This document shows positions 7,724 to 15,590 of a stretch of DNA of 64,000 nt, piece after piece. The stretch is from Io17-Chloro-G2 sp963663135 (GTDB lineage: Bacteria; Chloroflexota; Dehalococcoidia; Lucifugimonadales; UBA3495): NCBI GenBank assembly GCA_963663135.2, contig CAXXRM010000002.1, positions 620,001-684,000 of the forward strand. Direction: 5' to 3'. Below the pieces are notes generated by a model, which ran no database searches, was not told where the DNA came from, and saw nothing but the letters and a program-made list of their open reading frames with translations. Within the stretch, counting starts at the first letter, position 1. Each line of letters starts with the position of its first letter. Position numbers and translations under genes: made by a program.

Positions 7724-9094
7724 TCAGCCCTTGCCGCCCACCAGAGTCTCCTTGATAGACCCGGCGATGTCGTTGACCTGGGTAATGTCGGACCAGGTTT
7801 CCACCGCCTGAGAAACGCCCTCTCTGGCCAGCACCAAGGCGGCGTTCACTTCGAACTTGTTCTTGATGCTGTCGAAGCCCCACGGGTTCTGCTGGCTGCC
7901 CAGGATATCCGCGCGGGCCGTGGTGTGTTCGAACACCCGGCCATCCTTGAGGGTAATGCGGATCGGCAACCCGCGGTTGGCGTCGGTCAGTCCTTCTTCC
8001 GACTTGGCCATGACTCTGGTGCGGACCTTGTCCATGGTTTCTTTGATGATCGGGTCGGCAATCCTTTCTTCCCTGAAGGTGTCGATGGCCACTTCCCCAT
8101 CGACCAAGGCGGCCGCGACATTGTACTTGGCGCTGAACTTGCCTTTCAGCTCGTCCTCCGGCTCTTGATATAGCATCACCACCGAGAGGTATGACTGGTC
8201 CACCTCGGCGCTGGCCACGTCTTCGTAGGTGAAATTGTTGTCCCGCATCAGGCCGAAAAGGCTGTCCAGCATAGCGTGGTTGCCGCCGCAACAGGGATAT
8301 TTCTTTATCATCAGCGCATCCTGCACCCGGAAGGGCTTGCCCAGGTTGGCCGCCATTTCGTCCAGGTTGTAGATGCCCTCACCCAGGACCGTAGCGGCGA
8401 AGCCCAGGGGGTGTTCAATGATCTGCTCTCCGGCGGTGAAACCCATCTGGGCCAACTGGACCGCTGTGACTCCGTCCCGGCAGGTCATACCGGCGTGAAG
8501 CGGCTTGGTCATGGTGCCAAAGTTGTGAATCAGCCCGCTCGACATGGAGCCGGCCATTCCCAGGGCCATAACGGTCTGCCTTTCGTCCAGCTTCATCAGC
8601 TTGGCGCAGGCCGCCGCACAGGCCAGCCGGCCGATGACCGCGGTGCTGTGGAACCCTTTGTCCATCTGGTTGTATTTGGTTGCGTGGGACAGGGCCAAGC
8701 CAACCTCACACCCGACCACGTAGGCTTCCAAAAGGTCTCGGCCGCTGGCGCCTGAATTCTCGCCCAGGGCGAGCAATGCCGGGAAGATGGCCACGGTCGG
8801 GTGGCCAAAACCTCCGAAGTCGTCGTAGTCCAACGCGTGTCCCATAGTGCCATTGGCCAGGGCCGCGTTCGGCAGAGAGCTTTCAATTCCGGAGGCGAGG
8901 ACCGTCGCCTGCCCGGCGGCTCCCTGGTCTTCGACGTACTTTTGGATTATCTCTCCCACAGGCTGGGCTGAGCCGGCCAGGATAACGCCTAATAAGTCAA
9001 AGCAGGACTCGTTGGCCACTCGGATGGCGTCGGGCGGAATGTCCTCATAGTTGGTGGTGACTACCCATTTAGCTATTTGTTCGGTAGCGCCCAT
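7724..9094 (-). CDS. MmgE/PrpD family protein
   Basis: A 456-residue cytoplasmic protein of the family that includes 2-methylcitrate dehydratase (PrpD) and cis-aconitate decarboxylase. Family landmarks are the all-helical N-terminal domain with GHALDYDDFGGFGHPTVA near residue 85, the HATKYN segment, and KKYPCCGGNHAMLDS near 270 at the start of the smaller lid domain. The start is ATG with GGAG 8 nt upstream; a longer in-frame extension has no ribosome site. No prpB or prpC is nearby, so a methylcitrate-cycle role is not supported and the substrate is open. Confidence 0.9.
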   Translation of the reverse strand: MGATEQIAKWVVTTNYEDIPPDAIRVANESCFDLLGVILAGSAQPVGEIIQKYVEDQGAAGQATVLASGIESSLPNAALANGTMGHALDYDDFGGFGHPTVAIFPALLALGENSGASGRDLLEAYVVGCEVGLALSHATKYNQMDKGFHSTAVIGRLACAAACAKLMKLDERQTVMALGMAGSMSSGLIHNFGTMTKPLHAGMTCRDGVTAVQLAQMGFTAGEQIIEHPLGFAATVLGEGIYNLDEMAANLGKPFRVQDALMIKKYPCCGGNHAMLDSLFGLMRDNNFTYEDVASAEVDQSYLSVVMLYQEPEDELKGKFSAKYNVAAALVDGEVAIDTFREERIADPIIKETMDKVRTRVMAKSEEGLTDANRGLPIRITLKDGRVFEHTTARADILGSQQNPWGFDSIKNKFEVNAALVLAREGVSQAVETWSDITQVNDIAGSIKETLVGGKG

Positions 9095-9148
9095 GTCAAA
9101 AACTCCTGGTTCGGGATTTATTCTCAACCGGAAACCGGCTTTGGGCCA

Positions 9149-9176
9149 ATTATATACAAGCAACCGACGCTGGCAA
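9149..9176 (-). promoter_or_regulatory. promoter of the MmgE/PrpD gene
   Basis: TTGCCA, a 16-nt spacer and TATAAT on the minus strand, about 55 nt before the start codon. Confidence 0.7.
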
Positions 9177-9300
9177 CCGGAGAAATATTAAGCAGCAGTC
9201 CACGAGTGCCGTGTCCGGGGGCTGCCTCTGGGTCATGGAGACGTTGGACCAAGTAAACGCCGGCGACCAAATTGGTTCAGGGGGGAAGCTGAGCGTAGAT

Positions 9301-9329
9301 TTGCGTGCCTATCCAACGGGAAATATAAT
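9301..9329 (+). promoter_or_regulatory. promoter of the SMP-30-family gene
   Basis: TTGCGT, a 17-nt spacer and TATAAT, about 45 nt before the chosen TTG start. Confidence 0.75.
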
Positions 9330-9373
9330 ACGTACAGTCAAACAATAGTAACGCTTGATTTTTGAGGACTGGC

Positions 9374-10222
9374 TTGGCCGTCACGTTTCGAGACATAGTG
9401 CCAGCGCAACAACCGGAATCGTTGGCATCCGGATTCCAGTTTACGGAGGGTCCCGTCTGGCATCCACAGGGATTCCTTCTTTTTAGCGATATTCCGGCCG
9501 ACACAATCTACCGCTACGTCCCCGACCGGGGCGTCCAACGGTTTATTAACCCCAGCCATAATTCCAACGGCTTGACCTATGATCGGGCCGGTCGGTTGCT
9601 CGCCTGCGAACACTCCGGGCGGCGGCTGTCTAGAATGGATGAATCTGGGACAATGCGTCCGCTGGTTGAAAGCTACGACGGGAAACGCCTGAATAGTCCC
9701 AACGACATCACGGTCCATTCTTCGGGATCGATTTTCTTCACCGATCCACCTTACGGCATCGACCCGGATACTGGCGAACTAGGGTTCAACGGAATCTACC
9801 GCCTCGATCCCAGCGGTCTGATCAACCTCCTGAATGATGAACTGGTCCGGCCCAACGGCCTGGCATTCAGCCCGGATGAGGCGTTGCTGTATGTCGCGGA
9901 TTCCCGCGCCCGTCAGGTGCTGTCCTTCCTGGTCAACCCGGACCTCTCCCTTGGGGCGGCCCAAATGTTTGCCGACATGGACGTACGCGAGCCCGGGAAC
10001 CCGGACGGAATGAAAGTGGACACCTACGGCAACGTGTTTGTTGCCGCGTCAACCGGGATTTGGGTCATGGAACCTTCGGGCAATTACCTGGGGACCATCG
10101 AGTTCCCGGAACTCCCGGCGAACTTGGCTTTCGGCGGACTGGGACGGCGGTTTCTTTACGCTACTGCCCGGACCAGCATTTACCGCGTTAGGGTTCACAT
10201 TCCGGGAATAGTAGCGTTGTAA
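9374..10222 (+). CDS. SMP-30/gluconolactonase/LRE family protein
   Basis: A six-bladed beta-propeller lactonase of about 282 residues. Expected divalent-metal ligands are in place: Glu in FTEGPVWH near the N-terminus, Asn in NSPNDITVH, Asn in RPNGLAFSPDE and Asp in LYVADSRA. The family hydrolyses sugar lactones or related esters. I chose the TTG at 9374 because GAGGA sits 5 nt before it; a TTG 12 nt upstream would bury that site. No signal peptide is visible. A hairpin follows the stop. Confidence 0.88.
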   Translation: MAVTFRDIVPAQQPESLASGFQFTEGPVWHPQGFLLFSDIPADTIYRYVPDRGVQRFINPSHNSNGLTYDRAGRLLACEHSGRRLSRMDESGTMRPLVESYDGKRLNSPNDITVHSSGSIFFTDPPYGIDPDTGELGFNGIYRLDPSGLINLLNDELVRPNGLAFSPDEALLYVADSRARQVLSFLVNPDLSLGAAQMFADMDVREPGNPDGMKVDTYGNVFVAASTGIWVMEPSGNYLGTIEFPELPANLAFGGLGRRFLYATARTSIYRVRVHIPGIVAL

Positions 10223-10250
10223 ACATTTGCCGGGGGGCAGTTGGTGCGCA

Positions 10251-10283
10251 GGGCCCAAGCAACGCTCTTCGCTTTTTGGGCCC
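10251..10283 (+). terminator. weak stem-loop after the SMP-30 gene
   Basis: An 8-bp stem, GGGCCCAA/TTGGGCCC, with a 17-nt loop and no U-run afterwards. It is a possible terminator only. Confidence 0.4.
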
Positions 10284-10617
10284 CGAACAGTGGCCGGTCC
10301 CATCTGGTTGACACCCGTCCCAATTCCCAAGGGGGCTTCGCTTTCGAGCAATCCCCCCAAAGGTCCAGGATATATTCCTCAAGGAGACTATCCGGGATCG
10401 CATCGGCTGATATTTTTGCGTAAGCTCCAGCGACCTCACCCCAAAGCGCTCAGCCCGCGTCAGTCAGCCGTGGGGGAAGGCCGCACACCGAACGCGAGAT
10501 TTCGCCGGACTGAGCAACCCTGTGCGGACCATTTGACCCTTCAATCCAGACCACAGACGCTCACCCGGGCGGGAAACAATCTCCGGCTGCCGTACCAACG
10601 GCTCACCCAGGAGACTT
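10284..10617 (+). other. intergenic stretch without a recognisable gene
   Basis: No convincing reading frame or RNA fold was seen. The stretch ends with AGGAG six nt before the ATG of the truncated oxidoreductase copy. It therefore probably holds the original promoter and leader of that gene, now cut off from the intact coding sequence by the inserted cassette. Confidence 0.4.
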
Positions 10618-10755
10618 ATGGCTGATACCGCCGACGCCGTGATCATTGGGGGCGGGGTGATGGGGTGCAGCATCCAGCTGAATTCGCATCGAACCTGCGC
10701 CACTTCGGGGCGTAATATACAAAAGTCTGTTGATGACGATTATGTCTGTTTGTAG
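10618..10755 (+). pseudogene. truncated 5' copy of the FAD oxidoreductase gene
   Basis: This begins with a good Shine-Dalgarno and ATG and encodes MADTADAVIIGGGVMGCSI, the FAD-binding start of the oxidoreductase intact at 12498. After codon 19 the similarity ends abruptly and an unrelated 26-codon tail runs to a TAG. It is the left remnant created when the DUF262-HEPN cassette entered the gene. Confidence 0.85.
10627..10675 (+). repeat. 49-bp direct repeat, left copy
   Basis: Identical over 49 bp to 12513-12561. It covers codons 4-19 of the oxidoreductase, including the GGGVMG dinucleotide-binding loop. The two copies bracket the DUF262-HEPN cassette. Confidence 0.9.
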
Positions 10756-10837
10756 CGCTGAAGACTGAATTGGTCTCCGTTATATTTCAAAAATTACAGA
10801 CTTCGCAAACCCAGGAACAAGTCGAGGTTATGGTGAC

Positions 10838-11833
10838 ATGGATAGAGTCGAATATCAGCCGTTATTAGTTCAAGACATGATTAATCTGAGCGACGCTGAA
10901 GAGCTAAATGTCTCCCCGTGGTACCAACGGCGTTCTACTTGGACAACCCCCCAAAAAGCCTATTTGATAAATACTCTCCTTGGCCAAAAGCCTATTCCAG
11001 CGATTTATATCCGGTACTCCTTGGACTTAGACAAAGGGAAGACAATACGAGAAGTAGTGGATGGTCAGCAGAGGACGCGAGCCATCTTAGACTACTGCTC
11101 GGATAAGTACGCCGCTCGACACCCTGAAGAAAAAAATAGGAAAACTTTCTCCCAACTGAGCACGAACCAGCGCCGGGGGTTGCTGCTTACGTCTCTACCC
11201 GTCGGGTATCTCTTAGGTGCCACAGATGAAGATGTTATTGACATTTTTGGCCGAATCAACTCCGTGGGTAAAACCTTGAACGCTCAGGAGAAACGGAATT
11301 CCAGGTTCAGCGGGGAGTTTAAGCAATTCTGCCTCAATCAAGCAGCATCAAGGGTCAATTTGTGGAGAGGTCTCAATCTGTTTTCCGCAAATGACATCTC
11401 TAGGATGCTTGAGGTGCAATTTATATCTGATTTGGCTTTAAATCTATTGGTGGGGCTCTCCGATTTTCGCCCCAACGACATAGACGCTATTTACGACAAA
11501 TTTGACGAGGATTTCCCGGATCGGGAACAAATGGCCCATCGATTTGACCGCGTGTTTGACTTTATTGCTTCTTTAGACGTAGTTGCAATAAAAGACACGA
11601 TCTTTTCTCGGCAACCGATCTTCTTCTCACTCCTCATTGTTTTGGATTCGCTTGGGATACTCAATAGACAACGGGTCGAGAATGGCATATATGAAATGGA
11701 TGCGCGAATGCAACAGGACGAAGAGAACCAAGATGAAAAAGACTTACAATTTATGAGAGCTTCGCAGGCAACCACCCAGCGAATTAACCAACGGAAAACA
11801 AGGGATGCGTACATCCGGCGGTTCCTTGGATAA
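10838..11833 (+). CDS. DUF262 domain-containing protein (putative defence sensor/NTPase)
   Basis: A 331-residue cytoplasmic protein. The DUF262 signature runs PWYQRRSTW at 27-35, VDGQQR at 74-79 (the ParB/Srx-like nucleotide-site motif) and FGRINSVGKTLN with EKRN at 137-155. DUF262 is the nucleotide-dependent half of GmrSD-type modification-dependent restriction, but the DUF1524 HNH nuclease half is absent. The C-terminus is helical and charged and ends within a few residues of an Arg/Lys-rich segment. The stop overlaps the HEPN start (TAATG), so the two are translationally coupled. I infer that this protein senses or gates while the HEPN partner cuts. Base composition is foreign relative to the flanks. 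Confidence 0.85.
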   Translation: MDRVEYQPLLVQDMINLSDAEELNVSPWYQRRSTWTTPQKAYLINTLLGQKPIPAIYIRYSLDLDKGKTIREVVDGQQRTRAILDYCSDKYAARHPEEKNRKTFSQLSTNQRRGLLLTSLPVGYLLGATDEDVIDIFGRINSVGKTLNAQEKRNSRFSGEFKQFCLNQAASRVNLWRGLNLFSANDISRMLEVQFISDLALNLLVGLSDFRPNDIDAIYDKFDEDFPDREQMAHRFDRVFDFIASLDVVAIKDTIFSRQPIFFSLLIVLDSLGILNRQRVENGIYEMDARMQQDEENQDEKDLQFMRASQATTQRINQRKTRDAYIRRFLG

Positions 11834-12444
11834 TGCCAATTCCCAGCCTCACGGTAACTGTCCGAAATACAGAAAGAAGTGTTGACCGTCTCAGTAATTA
11901 CAGGTTGGAGTCCGTTGGCCTTCATCCGAGGCATCAATACCTTATTGCTGAACTAATCATGTTGCGACTATTCGCGATCGTGGAGGAATCTATTGCCGAG
12001 GTGGCCTCCAAGGTCGTGTCGGGAACTCTCTACCTTAGTGGAACCCCTCCAACCCGACTTTTCGAAGCTAAAAGTACTTCCGCAGCATGGGATGCCATGC
12101 AGACTTATGGACGCCAGAGCCGAAAACGACATTTAGGTTGGACCACTACTGGGGAAATTTGCGATAACGTTGCATATGTCCTTGCTAACGCCGAGCCGTT
12201 CGTTGCTTATGCACGGATCCATGGAGGCGTCCTTGACGAGATGAGGAAGGTGCGAAATCGAATAGCTCACAGCAGTTCCAGGTCTAAGCGGGGGTTTCAA
12301 GAAGTAATACGCAGTACTTATGGGGCTAATCGTTCTCTTCAAGTTGGTGTATTCCTAACGTCAACACAGCGACAACCGAGGGCAAAAATTGATCAATACT
12401 TAGTGAATTCCAGAGTGATCTTGAGGGAGATGGCCGGAGGATAG
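11833..12444 (+). CDS. HEPN-family putative RNase partner of DUF262
   Basis: A 203-residue, mostly helical protein with a canonical HEPN active site RNRIAH (RNxxxH) at residues 141-146. It is preceded by the usual helix VLDEMRKV, and an earlier helical region LIMLRLFAIVEESIAEVAS lies near 41-59. It resembles MAE_28990/RiboL-PSP-type HEPN proteins, which are often encoded beside DUF262 genes. HEPN proteins with this motif are metal-independent RNases in toxins, CRISPR effectors and abortive-infection systems. Its start overlaps the DUF262 stop by one base. Catalytic residues look intact. Target and trigger are unknown. Confidence 0.8.
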   Translation: MPIPSLTVTVRNTERSVDRLSNYRLESVGLHPRHQYLIAELIMLRLFAIVEESIAEVASKVVSGTLYLSGTPPTRLFEAKSTSAAWDAMQTYGRQSRKRHLGWTTTGEICDNVAYVLANAEPFVAYARIHGGVLDEMRKVRNRIAHSSSRSKRGFQEVIRSTYGANRSLQVGVFLTSTQRQPRAKIDQYLVNSRVILREMAGG

Positions 12445-12497
12445 TTAGCTCAACGCCTCCATTGTGATCGTGATCGATTGAGTAAATTGATTGGAAA

Positions 12498-13688
12498 ATG
12501 GCTATGCATAGAACCGCCGACGCCGTGATCATTGGGGGCGGGGTGATGGGGTGCAGCATCCTGTACAATCTCGCGGCGCGTGGGATGGCCAACACGGTCC
12601 TGTTGGAGCGGGACCTGCTGGGCTCGGGGTCCACCGGGCGTTCCTCGGGCGCAGTCCGCATGCACTACTCCACGCCGGTCCACGCCAGAATGGCCCGGCT
12701 GAGCCTGGACATCTTTCAGAATTTCCAAGAAATCATCGGTGGACCCGAGGGAGACCAGGCGGGTTTCTGCAAAACCGGGTACTTGGTGTTTGCCGGCGAA
12801 ACCGACCTGGACACATTCCAAGCCAGCGTGGCCATGCAGCAGGACGCCGGAATAAACACCAGCATCATCAGCCGGGAGGATGCCCGGGAAATCGCTCCCG
12901 GGTTTTTCCTTGATGATTGTGCCGGTATCGCCTACGAACCCGATTCTGGCCATGCAGACGCTTCCGGCACCGCAGCGGCCTACTCGGTCCGCGCCCGCAG
13001 CCTTGGGGCGCGGGTCCTTCTCAAAAGTCCTGCTGTCGGCGTGGAGGTCGTCTCAGGCAGAGTGGTTTCGGTGACTACTCAAGACCGGCGCATTGAGACT
13101 CCGGTGGCCGTGGTAGCCACCGGTCCCTGGAGCCGCCGGTTCCTGATGGATTTGGGCGTAGACCTGCCGTTGGAGGCCACCCGCCACGAGGTTATCCACC
13201 TCAACCGTCCTATGGACCTGATGCCTTTCCACCCGGGCGGAGGGGACATCGCCAACCTGATTTATTTCCGACCGGAGGGCGACGGCCTGACACTCGTGGG
13301 AAACGGCAACTCTGAAGACCACGTTGAAGACCCGGAGATATTCGCGCCCCGGCCCAGTCAACGATTTATCCAGGATGTCTGGACGCGATTGGCCCGGCGG
13401 ATTCCCGCGATGGCGGAAGCAACCTACAACACCGGGTACGCCGGCCTGTACACTTCCACCCCCGATTCCCATCCTGTGCTGGACCGGGTTGAGGGCATAG
13501 ACGGCCTGTACGTGTGCACCGGGTTCAGCGGCCACGGATTCAAACTTTCCCCGATGGTGGGTGTGCTGATGGCCGAATTGATTCTGGACGGGCAAGCGGC
13601 CACGGTTGACATCTCTCCCCTGAAATCGACCAGATTTAAGGATGGCGCGCCCAACCGAACCGGTTACGGGTTCAAGGTTTTAGCATAG
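12498..13688 (+). CDS. FAD-dependent oxidoreductase (DAO / sarcosine oxidase beta-like)
   Basis: A 396-residue D-amino-acid-oxidase-superfamily flavoenzyme that oxidises a C-N bond of an amino acid or N-methyl amino acid. The Rossmann FAD loop VIIGGGVMGCSI is at residues 9-20 and ERDLLGSGSTGRSSG near 36-50. A second dinucleotide-contact strand VAVVATGPWS lies near 195, and the C-terminal FAD segment is GLYVCTGFSGHGFKLSP. Its first residues, MAMHR, differ from the older 5' copy at 10618 (MAD); they come from the inserted cassette. Immediate upstream DNA is therefore no longer its native leader, and expression may depend on cassette transcription. It is followed by an amidohydrolase, CoxG-like and cyclase genes, suggesting degradation of an N-substituted amino acid or cyclic amide. 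Confidence 0.88.
   Translation: MAMHRTADAVIIGGGVMGCSILYNLAARGMANTVLLERDLLGSGSTGRSSGAVRMHYSTPVHARMARLSLDIFQNFQEIIGGPEGDQAGFCKTGYLVFAGETDLDTFQASVAMQQDAGINTSIISREDAREIAPGFFLDDCAGIAYEPDSGHADASGTAAAYSVRARSLGARVLLKSPAVGVEVVSGRVVSVTTQDRRIETPVAVVATGPWSRRFLMDLGVDLPLEATRHEVIHLNRPMDLMPFHPGGGDIANLIYFRPEGDGLTLVGNGNSEDHVEDPEIFAPRPSQRFIQDVWTRLARRIPAMAEATYNTGYAGLYTSTPDSHPVLDRVEGIDGLYVCTGFSGHGFKLSPMVGVLMAELILDGQAATVDISPLKSTRFKDGAPNRTGYGFKVLA
12513..12561 (+). repeat. 49-bp direct repeat, right copy
   Basis: Identical to 10627-10675. Here it continues in frame into the complete oxidoreductase. Confidence 0.9.
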
Positions 13689-13748
13689 ACGGTTTTGGCA
13701 TAGGTTGAAGTCCCAAAATATCGGCCCAGGTATCGGAGAATCGAGAAC

Positions 13749-14990
13749 ATGACCCAACAGGCTATCAACGGCGAAAGGTTGAACCGGTCCCTGGAGGAGT
13801 TGGGCCGCATCGGCCACACACCCCAGGGAATGCAACGGGTGGCGTTTTCCCCGCTGGACATCGCGGGTCGGGAGTATACGGTGTCGTTGATGCGCCTGGC
13901 CGGATTGGAAGTAAGGACCGATCCCGCAGGCAATATTATCGGCCGTCGAGAAGGATCCGAGCGCGGTCTACCGGCCATTGGCATCGGTTCCCACGTGGAC
14001 ACCGTGCCCAACGGCGGCAAATACGACGGCGCGCTGGGCACTCTGGCAGCCATAGAGTGCGCTCAAACCCTCCAGGACCGTGGCGTCGTGACCCGCCATC
14101 CGGTGGAGGTCCTGGTTTTCACCAATGAAGAGGGGACCGGGTTCCACACTTGGCTTTTCGGCAGCCAGGCGATGGCGGGTACACTGTCTCCCGAAGACTT
14201 GTTGGTCGTGGACCAGGACGGGGTGTCGCTGGGGGAACGGCTAGCCGATATCGGAGGAAACCTGGACCAGATCCCTCAAGCCGCCCGTAAACCGGCCGAA
14301 TTGGCCGCTTACTTCGAACTGCACATAGAGCAGGGGCCAACGCTGCATCAATCCGGGGTACCTATCGGAGTGGTCACGGGCATCACCGGCAAAGCGGGTT
14401 TTGAGGTCCGGGTGATCGGCGCGGCCAACCATGCCGGCACCACGCCAATGTCGATGCGGCAGGACGCCCTGGTGAGCGCGTCGCGGCTGGTGCTGGCGGT
14501 GGAGCGGGTGGCGGCGGAGTTGGAGGTTTGCCGAGTGAGCACGGTGGGACAGATAACCGCCATCCCGAACGCCACGAACGTGATTCCCGGCGCCGTGGAA
14601 TTCAGCGCTGAGTTCCGAGACGTGGAACGGCAGGCCTTGGTCTCTGCCGAGGCTGAGTTTCGCCGTGCCGCTCGGGAAGTAGAAGCCGCCGCCGGCGTCA
14701 CCGTGGAAATCAAGGCCCTGGTTCCGACGACACCCGCACCCATCGCCCCGAACATGCAGGATCTGGTGGCCCGGGCCGCCGGCAGCGCCGGGTTGGAGGT
14801 GCGGCGTCTACCCAGCGGCGCCGGACACGACGCCCAATCCATGGCGGCGCTGACCGATGTGGCTATGATTTTCGTGCCCAGCGTCAACGGCATCAGCCAT
14901 TCACCCCTGGAATATTCCACCCCGGAATCCTGCGCCAACGGCGCCCAAGTCTTGATGGAATTGTTGTTGATGGCCGATCAGGAAGCATAG
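13749..14990 (+). CDS. M20-family Zn hydrolase (N-carbamoyl-amino-acid hydrolase / allantoate amidohydrolase type)
   Basis: A 413-residue dinuclear metallo-amidohydrolase that removes carbamoyl or ureido groups from amino acids or allantoate. Metal-site motifs are in order: GSHVDTVPNGGKYDGALG near 80-97, FTNEEGTGF near 123, HIEQGP near 192, and GAGHDAQ near 357. The dimerisation lid contains GITGKAGFEVRVIGAANHAGTTPM. Length matches the family. It sits 60 nt after the FAD oxidoreductase and 11 nt before the CoxG-like gene, so it belongs to one catabolic operon. The exact substrate is open. Confidence 0.88.
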   Translation: MTQQAINGERLNRSLEELGRIGHTPQGMQRVAFSPLDIAGREYTVSLMRLAGLEVRTDPAGNIIGRREGSERGLPAIGIGSHVDTVPNGGKYDGALGTLAAIECAQTLQDRGVVTRHPVEVLVFTNEEGTGFHTWLFGSQAMAGTLSPEDLLVVDQDGVSLGERLADIGGNLDQIPQAARKPAELAAYFELHIEQGPTLHQSGVPIGVVTGITGKAGFEVRVIGAANHAGTTPMSMRQDALVSASRLVLAVERVAAELEVCRVSTVGQITAIPNATNVIPGAVEFSAEFRDVERQALVSAEAEFRRAAREVEAAAGVTVEIKALVPTTPAPIAPNMQDLVARAAGSAGLEVRRLPSGAGHDAQSMAALTDVAMIFVPSVNGISHSPLEYSTPESCANGAQVLMELLLMADQEA

Positions 14991-15001
14991 GGGGATAGCT
15001 C

Positions 15002-15442
15002 GTGCGCCTTTCTGGATCTTATGTGTTCAATGCTCCTGCCTCCCAGGTGTGGGATTGCTTGACCGACCCCAAGTCTCTATCGGGCTGTATCCAGGGCTGT
15101 GAATCCCTGGAATTGGCGGCGCCCGACAGGTATGACGCCGTCCTCAACGTCGGCGTCGGCCCCATCCGAGGCAGATTCAACGGCAGCGTGACCATGACCA
15201 ACCTGGAACCCCATCAATCTCTTCGCCTGTCGGTCGAAGGCAAGGGAGGCATGGGGTTTGTCACCGGGCACGTGGACATCACGCTGGATGAACAGGCGGG
15301 GAAAACCACGGTCGAGGTGGAATCCGAATCGCAGGTTGGCGGCCCGGTGGCACGGGTGGGCCAGCGACTGATGGAGGCCGCAGCCCGGACCATGATGGAC
15401 CAATTCTTCGACTGTCTGCGCCGGTCGGTGAATTCACCTTAG
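15002..15442 (+). CDS. CoxG-like SRPBCC family protein
   Basis: A 146-residue START-like fold protein resembling carbon-monoxide-dehydrogenase subunit G. Evidence is the opening GSYVFNAPASQVWDCLTDPK, the central CIQGCESL and the C-terminal amphipathic helix ending in MMDQFFDCLRR. CoxG recruits molybdenum hydroxylases to the membrane. Single CoxG-like proteins without CODH genes are frequent in soil and marine bacteria and have no settled function. It starts with GTG, 11 nt after the amidohydrolase stop. No coxMSL genes are visible. Confidence 0.8.
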   Translation: MRLSGSYVFNAPASQVWDCLTDPKSLSGCIQGCESLELAAPDRYDAVLNVGVGPIRGRFNGSVTMTNLEPHQSLRLSVEGKGGMGFVTGHVDITLDEQAGKTTVEVESESQVGGPVARVGQRLMEAAARTMMDQFFDCLRRSVNSP

Positions 15443-15590
15443 TCTCCACAAAATGATTGCTGTAGGTTCCCACGTCTGCTATCGTCTCTAATGGGCCCGG
15501 CTTTAGGATCCACCAGCTTGTGCGTTCCGGGCCGGTGCGGGGTTGGAAGATTAACCGGGGAACATCCTTTGCGTCACTGGAGGTAGAACG

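Larger units (their letters stand above)
10676..12497 (+). mobile_element. putative inserted DUF262-HEPN cassette
   Basis: About 1.8 kb of clearly AT-richer DNA than its neighbours lies between two copies of the oxidoreductase 5' end. It carries only two genes, DUF262 and HEPN, and no transposase, integrase or terminal inverted repeats that I can see. The right end supplies a replacement start (ATGGCTATGCATAGA) for the host gene. Some integrative elements behave similarly when inserting at the 5' end of a gene, for example SXT in prfC. The mode of movement, whether in trans or by homologous recombination, is unknown. Confidence 0.6.

Noticed and set aside
10227..10625. A 132-codon frame before the truncated oxidoreductase copy
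   Set aside because: No ribosome site or recognisable protein character; overlapping frames on the other strand are equally long, as expected in GC-rich DNA.
10676..12497. Classical insertion sequence or transposon
   Set aside because: No transposase, terminal inverted repeats or short target duplication; the flanking repeat is host coding sequence.
15002..15442. Evidence for aerobic CO oxidation
   Set aside because: Only a CoxG-like protein is present, without coxM, coxS or coxL; such proteins occur in many other contexts.
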